DNA from: Cohnella rhizosphaerae
Lineage (GTDB): Bacteria; Bacillota; Bacilli; Paenibacillales; Paenibacillaceae
Assembly: GCF_029525575.1 (NCBI RefSeq)
Contig: NZ_JAPDIA010000007.1
Location: forward strand, 310,001 to 374,000
DNA: 64,000 nucleotides
Direction of reading: 5' to 3'
Positions 8,283 to 17,810 of this stretch are shown one piece after another (position 1 is the first letter of the stretch; each line of letters starts with the position of its first letter). A model generated the notes under the pieces. The model was not told the DNA's origin and ran no database searches. It saw only the letters and a program-made list of their open reading frames with translations. The translations under genes were made by a program, and so were the position numbers.

Positions 8283-9987
8283 ATGTTGCGGAAAAAACGG
8301 TGGGCCATCATGATGGCGTTCGCTTTGGCGGTTACTTCCATGCTGGGGGGCTGTACGTCGGGCGCGACGCAGACTTCATCCAGCGCATCGACGCAGACTG
8401 CCGCGCTTGGATATGCGGACGAGATGGACAAAACCAAAATCATGACGGTTCAAATCTCTGCGGACGAGGCCGAGTGGCAGTCGATGCTGGACAACGCGGC
8501 TGCGGAGGAATATATCTCGGCCGACATCACCATCAACGGCACGACGATCAAAAACGCGGGCATTCGTCCAAAGGGCAATTCCAGTCTGTCCTCGATCGTC
8601 AAAGACGACACGACGGACCGTTACAGCTTCAAGATCAAGTTCGACGCGTACGTTAAGGGTCAAACCTGGCAGGGGCTCGACAAGCTCGTGTTGAACAACA
8701 ATTTTTCCGATGCGACCAGCCTGAAGGAATACCTGTCCTACGACATCATGTCGTATATCGGCGTGGATGCGCCGCTGTATTCATTCGCCGACATCTCGCT
8801 TAACGGCAAGACATGGGGATTGTATCTGGCGGTCGAGGATGTGGACGGCAGCTATCTGGACCGTGTCGACGGCGGCGAAGGCGAGCTGTACAAGCCGGAG
8901 AACGAGATGGGCGCAGGCGGGCGGCCTGACCGCGCGCAAGACGCAGTCGGCGCGACCGCATCCTCGCCGGCGGCTGCAGAAGACGGGACCGGAACCGTGC
9001 AGAATACCGCGCAAAATACCGCGCAGAATACCGAGCAAAGGAGGCCGGATCGGCCGAATGGCGGCGGCATGGGCGGGATGAGCGGCATGGCGAACAACGG
9101 CGTCTCCCTTCAATATACGGACGACGAGATCGGCAGCTATTCGGCGATCTTCGACAATGCCAAGACCAAGACGGACGAAGCCGACGAGCAGCGCGTGATC
9201 GCGGCTTTGAAAAATCTCGGAGAAGGCAAGGACCTTGAAACCTACGTGGATGTGGACGCCGTGTTCAGGTACTTCGCCGCGCATACGGCGGTCGTCAATC
9301 TCGACAGCTACGTATCCAATATGGGCCACAACTATTATCTCTACGAGAACGACGGGCAGATCAGCATCCTTCCGTGGGACTACAATCTGGCCTTCGGCGG
9401 CTTCCAGTCGGGCAGCGCGTCGGATGTCGCCAACTTCCCGATCGATACCCCGGTGTCCGGCGTGAGCCTGGAGGAGCGCCCGCTGCTGGCGAAGATGCTT
9501 GAGGTGCCCGCGTATCTCGCGACGTATCATCAGTATTTGCAAGACATCGTGGACGGCTATTTTGCCGACGGCAAGTTCGAACAGAAGGTGGATACGCTCA
9601 GCGCGCTGATCGCCGAGTATGTTAAAAACGACCCTACGGCCTTTTACGACGACGAGGCCTTCGAAGCGGGCGTCACGGAGCTGAAAAAGCTGGGCGCGCT
9701 TCGCGCGGAGAGCATCCAGGGACAGCTGGACGGCACGATCCCTTCGACGACGGAAGGCCAGAAAGCCGATTCGAGCGCACTCGTCGACGCCTCGTCCGTC
9801 AATCTGCAGGCGCTCGGCTCGCAGGGCGGCGAAGGCGGTCGGGGCGGCCCGGGCGGCCAGGGAGGTCCGAACGGTCAGGGAGGTCCGAACGGTCAGGGCT
9901 TCCCGGGCGGTCAGGGCGATCGAAGCGGCCAAGGCGCTCCCCCCGGAGATGAGCGGGCAAAATCGCGGGACGGGCCAGCAGGGCTAA
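8283..9987 (+). CDS. CotH-family lipoprotein (kinase-like fold) with Gly/Gln-rich tail
   Basis: CotH proteins are protein kinase-like and are found on spore coats and cell surfaces. A lipoprotein signal peptide ends at LGGC (Cys24). The domain runs from about residue 45 to 450, with IRPKGNSS, SFKIKFD, LVLNNNFSD, YLAVEDVDGSYL and the conserved ILPWDYNLAFGGF. An acidic/Gln-rich insert (about 210-265) separates the two halves. The tail is a Gly-Gly-Gln-Gly repeat. A C6 run at 9939-9944 probably carries an extra base: as read the protein ends at 10004 in an unrelated sequence, while removing one C continues the Gly/Gln pattern to a TAA at 9985-9987 (567 residues). AGAAGGGGA precedes the ATG. It stands alone, without the VTC/DUF4956 partners often seen beside CotH. 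Confidence 0.82.
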
Positions 9988-10117
9988 GCCCGTCGGCTCG
10001 TTGACGGAGATCGCGTCCGTCGGCGTCCCCCGGTGTCGGGCCGGACGGGCGCCGGCTTGCCGATCCCGTCTTTGCCGCTTTCGGTCAAGACGGCCGGCAG
10101 ATCGCCGCTTTGCAGGG

Positions 10118-11868
10118 TCAGCCTATCCCCTCTCCCGTCGCCGCTTTCGCATTTGCGGTTGCGCCCGATTTGGTCTCGCACTCGCGGAATGCGGCGTGCG
10201 TGCAGCCCACGCATTGTTTGGGGTTCACCAGCGTCAAGAGGCGGTCGATCGCCTCGCCCGTATGCGCGAAAAAGCGGTCTTCGCCGATTCGCGCGTACAA
10301 GCCCGTTTTTTTGATCAATCTCAAGGGCTGCTGCTGGATGCCCGAGATCAGGACGACTCCGCCCGACTGCCCGGTATCCTTGACCAGACGCGCCAACTTG
10401 GCCTCGGCTGTCGTATCCAGATAGGGAACTTTAGACATGCGCAGCAGAACAATGGCAGGCCGCTGTGCGGTCATGTCGGCGATGAATTGTTCGAATCTAT
10501 GGGCCGTACCGAAGAACAGCGGTCCTTCGGGAGTAAAAATACCGGCCTGGGGACAGTCGTGATCTTCCCTGACCATGTAGGCCTTCACTCTTTTGGATTT
10601 GTCGGCCGCGTCGGGCAGCACCTTGACCACCTTCAGCTGCTCGCTCATTCGCTTGACGAACAGAAGTCCGGACAAGATTAAGCCGACTTCGACGGCTGTC
10701 GTTAAATTGGCGAGCACGGTTAGCAAAAAGGTGATCAGCAGCACGAACGAATCGCTTGTTCTCGATTTGAGGATATGGGCGAACGCCTTGCGCTCGCTCA
10801 TATTCCATGCCACGAACATCAGGATGGGGGCCATGCTCGCGAGCGGAATATCGGACGCATAGGGCGCAAAAAGCAGGAGCACGAGAAAAACGACAATACC
10901 GTGTACGATGCCGGATAACGGCGAGACAGCCCCGTTTTTAATGTTCGTCGCCGTTCGAGCAATGGCGCCGGTCGCCGGGATCCCTCCGAATAGAGGCGCC
11001 GCCATGTTCGCGATGCCTTGCCCGATAAGCTCGCGGTTGCTGTCATGACGGGTGCCCGTCATGCCGTCGGCCACAACGGCCGATAGCAGAGACTCTATTC
11101 CCCCCAGCAGGGCGATCATAAATGCGGGCTGGATCAAGACTTTTACGCGGTCCCAGGTGATCTCGGGAAAATGGAAATGAGGCAGCGTGCCGGGGATCGC
11201 GCCGAATGAAGAGCCGATCGTCGCGACATGCCCCTGGAAGAACAAGGCCGCGATAACGCTCGATGAGACGAGTCCGGCCAATGAGCCGGGAACCTTGGGC
11301 AGCCATGCCGACGTCAGCAGGATGGTCGCTAGACAAATAGCCGCCGTTGCAAGACTGTAGAGATGGGCGGATGACAGGTGCGTCCCTATTTCGCTCATGT
11401 TGGGCAAAAATTGCTCGTGCTTTTTCATCCCGGAAAGTCCGAGGAAATTCGCGATTTGACCGGTGAAAATAAGAACGGCGATTCCGGCCGTAAACCCGAC
11501 CGTGACGGGACGGGGGGATATATCTGATTAATACGCCGAGCTTGAATAGGCCCATGAGGATAAGGATAATTCCGGCTAAAAATCCTGCAATCAATAAATT
11601 TTCGTACCCGTACTGCAAGACGATAGCGAATAGAATGGGAATAAAGGCGCCGGTCGGACCGCCGATCTGAAATCTGGAGCCGCCGAGCAAAAGAAATGGC
11701 GATACCCGCAACGATGGTTGTATATATGCCGTACTCGGGCTTGACCCCGGAGGCAATAGCAAACGCCATTCCCAGCGGGATGGCGATAATGCCTACGAGC
11801 ACCCCGGAAACAAGATCTTTGCGAAAAGCCGCTGCGTCAAGCTGCCGATACCTGCCGGTCCATCTCAT
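10118..11868 (-). CDS. SulP-family anion transporter with STAS domain (two frameshifts)
   Basis: SulP permeases move sulfate, bicarbonate or related anions across the cytoplasmic membrane. The N-terminal half shows DLVSGVLVGIIAIPLGMAF and GGPTGAFIPI. The core has ALLGGIESLLSAVVADGMTG and ELIGQGIANMAAPLFGG, a signature region. A cytoplasmic STAS domain occupies about the last 150 residues (IVLLRMSKVPYLDTTAEAKL). Two insertions break the reading: an A4 run at 11689-11692 and a G6 run at 11512-11517 (plus-strand bases). Correcting both gives 582 residues with the canonical PVTVGFTAGIAVLIFTGQ. The start follows AGAAGG on the minus strand. The C-terminus contains a CVGC motif. It sits beside an ArsR gene with a similar operator. 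The substrate is not determined by sequence. Confidence 0.88.
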
Positions 11869-11888
11869 TCATACACCTTCTATTATCA

Positions 11889-11911
11889 TATATTTGATTA
11901 TTTGAATATAT
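11889..11911. promoter_or_regulatory. AT-rich operator candidate upstream of SulP
   Basis: TATTTGATTATTTGAATATA lies just upstream of the SulP start. It shares the TTGAATAT / ATTTGA words with sites before the ArsR gene and the Cys-rich gene, which suggests control of all three by the ArsR protein. Confidence 0.45.
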
Positions 11912-12041
11912 ACGAAATGTAATGCCTGAGCGCCAAACAGTCAAACGCTGAAATGGAAGGTGTATCTCCAAAAAAGGAAAGGAAAACGAAAAAAAACAAG
12001 GTGCACCTTGAAATTGCGCAGGGATGCCCTTGTTTTGTCGC

Positions 12042-12377
12042 TTATGGTTCGTTTCGAATGACTTCGAGCAGCGAGATCGCGTCGACGAGATGATTGTCGA
12101 ATATTTGCTTCGCCACGGCCAGCAGCTCTTTGATCAGCGGATCTCGCAAGGAGTAAATCACCGACGTCCCGTCCTTGATGCCGCTCACCACGTTTTTATT
12201 CCGAAGGACGGACAGCTGCTGAGAGACGGCGGAGCCCTCCGAGCCGAGGATGCTTTGCAATTCGTTCACGTTTCTGTCGCCTTCGGATAGCACTTCAAGT
12301 ATCCGGATTCTCATCGGGTGAGCCAGCGCCTTGAAAAAATCGGCTTTAAACTGTTGTATATTTTGGTTCGGATTCAT
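12042..12377 (-). CDS. ArsR-family transcriptional regulator
   Basis: A 111-residue winged-helix repressor. It starts at the ATG preceding NPNQNIQQF, behind GGGGAG; longer readings lack a ribosome site and overlap the operator. It has FFKALAHPMRIRILEVLSEG (helix 1-2), NELQSILGSEGSAVSQQLSVLRNKNVV (recognition helix) and DGTSVIYSLRDP (wing). There is no cysteine at all, so it is neither an ordinary thiol metal sensor of the ArsR/CadC type nor a persulfide sensor of the SqrR/BigR type. It is flanked by the SulP gene downstream on the same strand and a divergent Cys-rich gene. Similar AT-rich sites stand before all three. Confidence 0.88.
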   Translation of the reverse strand: MNPNQNIQQFKADFFKALAHPMRIRILEVLSEGDRNVNELQSILGSEGSAVSQQLSVLRNKNVVSGIKDGTSVIYSLRDPLIKELLAVAKQIFDNHLVDAISLLEVIRNEP

Positions 12378-12402
12378 CGTCCATTCTCCCCAATGCCTGA
12401 AC

Positions 12403-12420
12403 TTTTGAATATATGAATAT
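12403..12420. promoter_or_regulatory. AT-rich operator candidate upstream of the ArsR gene
   Basis: TTTTGAATATATGAATAT, about 25 bp before the ArsR start, repeats TGAATAT twice at 8-bp spacing and resembles the sites before the SulP and Cys-rich genes. It fits autoregulation. Confidence 0.45.
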
Positions 12421-12471
12421 GATAGCACATTTCCAATCGGCCATCCGCAAAGTCGCAAGCCGGCGCATCGA

Positions 12472-12533
12472 TTGTTATTGAGCGGAATCTACATTATAAT
12501 GCTCTAACATTCAAACTTCTGAATATTTGATTC
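12472..12533 (+). promoter_or_regulatory. SigmaA promoter with downstream operator, for the Cys-rich gene
   Basis: TTGTTA (12472-12477) and TATAAT (12495-12500) are separated by 17 bp. Immediately after the -10 comes the inverted repeat ATTCA-N6-TGAAT (12509-12524) followed by ATTTGATTC. An operator at the start point would block transcription when bound, as expected of an ArsR repressor. Confidence 0.6.
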
Positions 12534-12553
12534 TTATTTAAAGGTGGGAGCGA

Positions 12554-13154
12554 ATGCCAAGCTTCGACAACCCGGACGCCATACGCACGAATATGAGCAG
12601 ACAGACGGTTATTCAGCTGGGCGTCGATGCATTAAGCGATGTCGGATCCGACTTGCTTTGCAAGGTCTGTATCAAAAACGGGGGGTTCTTGCTGCATAGG
12701 TTGCCGTTATCTTGCCGACGGCATCGGATGCAAGATGCGCAATACAAGCTGTACGGCATGGCTTTGCGGATTTCTGAAGTATTTATTGTATGCGACGGGA
12801 TTGCTGGAGGAGTGGCACCGCTTTTGGAAGCAAGTCCCGGGCCAGGACTATCGCGAAGACTTCACGCCGCCGTTTATTTTCGTGGAGGGACCGCTGCATA
12901 TGCCGAATATCCGGACGCTTAGCGAGGCGCTGGCGGCCGATCTCCAGGAGCTGGCAGCCGAATCTATGGCGACCGGATTCATTCTGACGCTTCGGGAGAA
13001 AATAGATCGATACGTCGATCAATGGGAGCTCTGCAAGAACGATCGCAAAAAGCGCATTAAAATCGAAAGAAACATTCAAGTTTTAACGCGTCCGTTTCAT
13101 CGATTCCAGGCCGAGCTTCGGGAATACCGGTCGAACGGCTCAAGCATGGAATAG
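12554..13154 (+). CDS. Uncharacterised Cys-rich cytoplasmic protein of the ArsR/SulP locus (one frameshift)
   Basis: I do not recognise a named family with certainty. A G6 run at 12680-12685 shifts the frame; removing one G yields 199 residues. Residues about 36-76 hold eight cysteines in a CxxC...CCxxC...C...C...C pattern (CKVC, SCCIGC, GIGC, TSC, WLC), suited to an iron-sulfur cluster or zinc. FLKYLLYATGLLEEWHRFW and VPGQDYREDFTPP follow, then a basic helical C-terminus rich in Lys/Arg. There are no signal peptide or convincing membrane segments. It is divergent from the ArsR gene, with a strong promoter overlapped by an ArsR-like operator. It could be a redox or metal-handling partner of the SulP system; that role is inference from position only. 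Confidence 0.7.
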
Positions 13155-13200
13155 AAAAGACGAACGGATACACGAAGCTTTGGAAAAGCATGACAGGCAG

Positions 13201-14941
13201 TCACGCCGGGCGGGATAGATCGCCCGGCAGCCGCAGGCGGATGACCGTGCCGCTGTCCGGGCGGGATTCGGCGGAGAGACCGTAGGCTTCGCCGAACGTC
13301 AGCCTGATCCGGTCGTTGACGTTGAGCAGGCCAAAGCCGCCTTCGCGGCTGTCGTCGGACGGACGTTCGAACAGCCTGGCGGCTTGGTCGGCCGTCATGC
13401 CGCGGCCGTCGTCCCGCACGATGACGCACAGCGTCCGGTCCGTCTCAAGCGCCGCAGCGACAACGATCGTCCCGCGCTTGCGCTCGGTCTCCAGTATGCC
13501 GTGATAGACGGCATTCTCCACGATCGGCTGCAGCATCGTGCGCAGTACCAGGCATGCCTCCAGTTCGGGTTCCGCCTCGATTCGCAGCTCGATCGCGTGC
13601 TCATAGCGCATGTTCATAATGCCGATATACGCACGAATATGCTGGAGCTCGGCCCGCAGGGGCACGAGCTCATGGCCTTTGGACAGGCCGAGCTTGTAGA
13701 ACTGCGTCAGCGCCCGCACCATGCGGGAGATGTCCGGCACCTGATGCGCGATGGCCAGACAATTGATCGTGTCGAGCGAGTTGTACAGCAAATGCGGGTT
13801 GATCTGGGCCTGAAGCGTCCGCAGCTCCGCGTTCTTCAGCGCCTGACCCATCTGGAATTGCTCCTGCACGAGCCCGTTCATCCGCCGCACCATGTAGTTG
13901 AAGCTGCCCACCAGCTCGCCGATCTCGTCCTTGCCGCTCTCGGTCATGACGACCTGCAGGTCGCCGCTCTGCACGCGGCGCATGCGTTCGGACAGCCGCT
14001 TGATGCGCTTGGTGCTCAGATCGGAGTAAAAATAAGCGAAGACGTACGCGATCGCGGTCACGACGATCATCGTGATCAGCATCCGGTTGCGCAGCGCCGA
14101 CAGCGGCTGCAGCGCCTCCTTCAGCGAGACGCGCGATTCGAGCGTCCACGAGGTGCGCGGGACGGCAGCGATGCGCGTCAAAACGGACGAAGCTTCGCCG
14201 TCTCCGCCCTCGGGACCGGATACGGCGAACAGGCTGGCGTCCCCGTCTCCGGCGTCATTCAGGAGCTTCACTTCGCTGGAGGCCGTGATCCGGGCGTCCG
14301 ATACGATTCGCTCTAAATCGGCGAGGGGAATATCGACCCGCGCGACTCCGATCTGCTGCGTGAAGTCCTGGATATTCCAGATCGTCCGCGCCACGGAGAC
14401 GACCGGGACGCGCTGCTCCCCTTCCTCCGGGACGAACCAGTAAGCGGACAAGCCGGCATTCTTCAGCTTCACGTACCAAGGCTTCAGGTCGAGGCTCGAC
14501 AGCGGATACAGGCGCGCACCGTCGTTCGAATAGACGAAGCGGTCGTCGATATACAGCATGACCTGGTAGACGCCCTGGGATTTTTCGATATTGTTTAAAA
14601 AAAGGCGTGAGCTTGTAGTAGTCCGTCAACTGCGCGGGAATCTCGTACTGCTCGACATTCGTGGATAGAATCGCATTGACCTGCCCGTCCAGCGTAACGG
14701 TGTTGAGCGCGCCGACCGCCTTGTCGGCCAGGCTGTCCAACTGACGTACGGCTTCGCCGAACACCTGGTCCGCAGATTGCATCGTCTGCCGCCGCATGAC
14801 GTCCGCGCTCCGATGATACGAGAACCAGGTCAGCACGGCCATCGGGACGAGAATGAGCACGACATAGGACAGAAACACCTTGCGCTGCAGGCTGAGACGG
14901 TTCAGGACGCGGTAGAGCGGCAGCAGCGGGGCGCCCCTCAT
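13201..14941 (-). CDS. Sensor histidine kinase, YesM type (one frameshift)
   Basis: A membrane kinase sensing an extracellular ligand and phosphorylating the neighbouring AraC-type regulator. It has a first membrane helix at about residues 15-40 (VFLSYVVLILVPMAVLTWF), a long extracellular domain, a second helix near 300 (MLITMIVVTAIAYVFAYF), and a HAMP segment ending DEIGELVGSFNYM. The phosphoacceptor motif is LQAQINPHLLYNSLDTINCL, and the ATP-binding domain has VENAVYHG, DDGRGM and GGFGLLNV. A7 at 14597-14603 carries one extra base; correcting it gives 579 residues. The start ATG overlaps the regulator stop (ATGA), so the two are translationally coupled. The pair is divergent from the pectin-type ABC operon and likely controls it. 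Confidence 0.88.
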
Positions 14942-15760
14942 GACAGTACCCGCCTCCGGTAGTCGGAGGGCGTATACCCGCATTCTTTTTTTGAACAGGC
15001 GCGCGAAGTACTTGACGTCCGAGTAGCCGACCAGCGCCGCGAGCTGATGCAGCTTGATGGCCGGATCGGCGATAAGCGTCTTGGCCCGCTCCATCCGCAC
15101 GGACGTCTGATAATGATTGATCGTAACCCCCATCTCCTGCTTAAAAATCATGCAGACGTACGATGGCGTCAGATAAAGATGGCTTGCCAGCGCATTGATG
15201 CTGAAGTCAGGCTCGCAGGCGCGCTGCTCGATGTATCGTTTGGCTTTGTCTGCGGCGAGCCGTCCGCCCTCCTGAACGGCCCCTCCGGCGCTTGCGGCGC
15301 CTCGCTCTTCCCGTGCATCGGGCTTGGCATGAACCGTCCCGGTCCATCCCGCTCCGGCATCGCGGCGCGTCTGCCGCCCCGCTTCTTCCTCGCACGCCGA
15401 CACCGCCGAACCGACGGCCCGCGACACCTCGTCCAGGTCGACCGGTTTTTCTACATAATCCACGACGTTCAGCTTGATTGCCGACTTCAAGTAGTCGACC
15501 TCCGAGTAAGCGCTTAAAATAATGACCTTGCTGCGCGGCAGACATGTCCGAAGCTCCCGGGCCAGCGCCAGTCCGTCCATGCGCGGCATACGAATGTCGG
15601 TCAGGACGATGTCCGGCGCGTAGCGCCTCGCGATCTCCAGCGCACGCACGCCGTCGTCGGCCTGCTCGATGTCCCCGATCCCGAGCGCCCGCCACGGAAT
15701 ATGGTTCGCCAGCGTGTTGCGCGTCGTGCGCTCGTCGTCTACGATCAGCAGCTTAAGCAA
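14938..15760 (-). CDS. AraC-type response regulator, YesN type (one frameshift)
   Basis: Receiver domain at residues 1-120 (LLIVDDERTTRNTL; phosphoacceptor in VLTDIRMPRMDG; Lys in VDYVEKPVD), a short linker rich in Ala/Arg/Gly, and a C-terminal AraC helix-turn-helix pair (NALASHLYLTPSYVCMIFK; LAALVGYSDVKYFARLFKK). A T7 run at 14986-14992 shifts the last codons. Removing one base restores the family ending KKECGYTPSDYRRRVLS and a stop overlapping the kinase start; length is then 273. A TTG at 15760 behind AGGAGGG is the likely start; an ATG at 15829 lies too far upstream. It probably activates the divergent ABC operon. Confidence 0.85.
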
Positions 15761-15886
15761 GCGCTTTCCCTCCTCTTTTACTGTAGTATAGCGCATCTGT
15801 TCGGGAAGACAATCGGCGCTTCCTTCCATTGCGCAACTCTATAATTTTGTCTATCCGATTGGCATAATACCACCCTATCGCATCCA

Positions 15887-15905
15887 TGTAAGCGGTTTAT
15901 ATAAT
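15887..15905 (+). promoter_or_regulatory. Candidate CcpA (cre-like) site overlapping a -10 element
   Basis: TGTAAGCGGTTTAT (15887-15900) matches most of the Bacillus cre consensus TGWAARCGYTWNCW, with two mismatches, and runs into TATAAT (15900-15905). No good -35 is seen at 17 bp, as expected of an activator-dependent promoter. It would place the sugar operon under carbon catabolite repression. Confidence 0.4.
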
Positions 15906-15982
15906 GGAGTCATCCTAGGCGCATCACCCACTCAAGCAAAAAGGATGTTGATCGGCATGCACAACAGGAGCGGCCAAAGCTC

Positions 15983-16888
15983 ATGATTAAGGAACTGCGC
16001 AAGCACAAGGTACTCTTCGCGATGATGGTCCCGGCGGTCGTCTACTTTTTCCTGCTCTGCTATCTGCCGATGGCCGGCACGGTGCTGGCGTTCAAAAACT
16101 ACCGGTTTGACAAAGGCATCTTCCTTAGTCCCTGGGCGGGCCTGGACAATTTCGAGTTTTTCTTCCGCTCGGGCAAGGCGCTGCTGGTGACGTCCAACAC
16201 GGTGCTTTACAACGCAGCCTTTATCGTGAGCGGTCTGCTGCTGCAACTGGCCGTCGCGATCGTGATCGCGGAGATGGGCGGTCGCTTCCTGCGCAAGGCC
16301 GCGCAGTCCGTCCTGCTGTTTCCGTTTTTCCTGTCATGGGTCGTCGTCGGCGCCATCGTCTACAACCTGCTCAACTACGACTATGGTTTCCTCAACGTGT
16401 TGCTGCGCGCGGTCGGACTGCAGCCGATCGACTTCTATTCGTCGCCGGGGTGGTGGAAGTATATTCTGCTGTTCTTTCACAATTGGAAATACGTCGGGTA
16501 CAATTCCCTCGTCTACCTCGCGGCGATCATCGGCATCGACCGCAGTCTGTACGAGGCCGCTTCGATCGACGGCGCCAACGTCTTCCAGCGTATCCGGCGC
16601 ATCACGCTGCCGCTGATCGTTCCGACCACCGTCATTATGGTGCTGCTGTCGGTCGGCAACATTTTCAGAGGCAACTTCGATCTGTTCTACCAGCTTGTCG
16701 GCAGCAACGGACTGCTGTTCAACGCGACGGACGTCATCGATACGTTCGTATTCCGCTCGCTGCTCTCCTCCCAGGATATCGGGATGTCGGCCGCGACGGG
16801 ACTGTACCAGTCGGTCGTCTGCTTCGCCGTCATTCTGGCGACCAATGCGCTCGTGCGCCGGGTGCAGCCCGATTATTCGCTCTTTTAA
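15983..16888 (+). CDS. Sugar ABC transporter permease, LplB type
   Basis: A 301-residue inner-membrane subunit of a carbohydrate ABC importer (CUT1/LplB branch), with six predicted membrane helices. The cytoplasmic EAA loop reads YEAASIDGANVFQRIRRITLPLI (about 190-212), the docking site for the ATPase. The N-terminus HKVLFAMMVPAVVYFFLL is the usual first helix. It is followed 10 bp later by the LplC-type partner and then a binding protein. As usual in this class no ATPase gene is present, so a shared MsmX-type ATPase elsewhere is expected. Neighbouring GH105 and esterase genes suggest uronide-containing oligosaccharides. Confidence 0.9.
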   Translation: MIKELRKHKVLFAMMVPAVVYFFLLCYLPMAGTVLAFKNYRFDKGIFLSPWAGLDNFEFFFRSGKALLVTSNTVLYNAAFIVSGLLLQLAVAIVIAEMGGRFLRKAAQSVLLFPFFLSWVVVGAIVYNLLNYDYGFLNVLLRAVGLQPIDFYSSPGWWKYILLFFHNWKYVGYNSLVYLAAIIGIDRSLYEAASIDGANVFQRIRRITLPLIVPTTVIMVLLSVGNIFRGNFDLFYQLVGSNGLLFNATDVIDTFVFRSLLSSQDIGMSAATGLYQSVVCFAVILATNALVRRVQPDYSLF

Positions 16889-16898
16889 GGAGGCGCCC

Positions 16899-17783
16899 AT
16901 GGCTCACTATACGAAAGACCGCATGCTGTTCAACATCCTGGGCTGCGCGTTCATCGGGCTGCTCTGCCTGCTCTGCATCGTCCCGCTGCTGCTCATCTTA
17001 AGCGGTTCGCTGTCCGAGGAGGAGGCGCTCGTGCGGCACGGCTTCCGGCTCATTCCGGAGCATCTGTCGCTTGCCGGCTACGAGCTGGTGTTCAAGGCGC
17101 CGGGCGATATTGTCCGCGCGTTCGGGGTGTCGCTGTTCGTGCTGATGGCCGGCACCGCGCTCGGCACGTTCCTGACGGCGATGACGTCGTACGTGATCGG
17201 GCGCCGGGACTTCAAGTACCGCAATTACTTTTCCTTCTATATCTACTTCACTTCCGTCTTCAGCGGCGGTCTCGTGCCCTGGTACTTGCTTATGGTGAAC
17301 TACTACCATATGAAAGATAATCTGCTGGCGCTGATCCTGCCGCTGCTGATGAATGTATTCTACATCCTGGTGATGAAAAGCTTCTTCGCTTCGATCCCCG
17401 AGGCGATCGCCGAGTCCGGCAAGATCGACGGGGCCGGGGAGCTGCGTATTTTCCTCACGCTTATGCTGCCGGTGGCGAAGCCGGGGCTTGCGACGATCGC
17501 GCTGTTCATCGGGCTCGGCTACTGGAACGACTGGTCCAACGCGATGCTGTTCATTCACGATCAGAATCTGGTTCCATTGCAATACTATCTGTACAATCTG
17601 ATGAACAAGACCGAGATGCTGAACAATCTCGCGGGCAAGACCGGGATGCCGATCCCGGACATTCCGAAGGAGACGTTCAAGCTCGCGATGACCGTCATCG
17701 TCATTGCGCCCGTGTTTTTCGTCTACCCGTTCCTGCAACGGTTCATTGTCAGCGGCGTTACCGTCGGCTCGGTGAAGGGCTGA
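16899..17783 (+). CDS. Sugar ABC transporter permease, LplC type
   Basis: The second permease of the importer, 294 residues. The ATG follows TAAGGAGG. It has six membrane helices, with the EAA loop near IAESGKIDGAGELRIFLTLMLPVAKP (about 175-200). The conserved C-terminal QRFIVSGVTVGSVKG is the hallmark ending of LplC/YtcP proteins. The FSGGLVPWYLL helix is also typical. It is co-transcribed with the LplB-type gene upstream and the lipoprotein downstream. Confidence 0.92.
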   Translation: MAHYTKDRMLFNILGCAFIGLLCLLCIVPLLLILSGSLSEEEALVRHGFRLIPEHLSLAGYELVFKAPGDIVRAFGVSLFVLMAGTALGTFLTAMTSYVIGRRDFKYRNYFSFYIYFTSVFSGGLVPWYLLMVNYYHMKDNLLALILPLLMNVFYILVMKSFFASIPEAIAESGKIDGAGELRIFLTLMLPVAKPGLATIALFIGLGYWNDWSNAMLFIHDQNLVPLQYYLYNLMNKTEMLNNLAGKTGMPIPDIPKETFKLAMTVIVIAPVFFVYPFLQRFIVSGVTVGSVKG

Positions 17784-17810
17784 CCAACTTATTCAGGGGG
17801 GAAATCTTTT

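Noticed and set aside
10001..10681. Plus-strand readings opposite the SulP gene
   Set aside because: The minus strand encodes clear transporter and STAS motifs here; the plus-strand readings have no homology.
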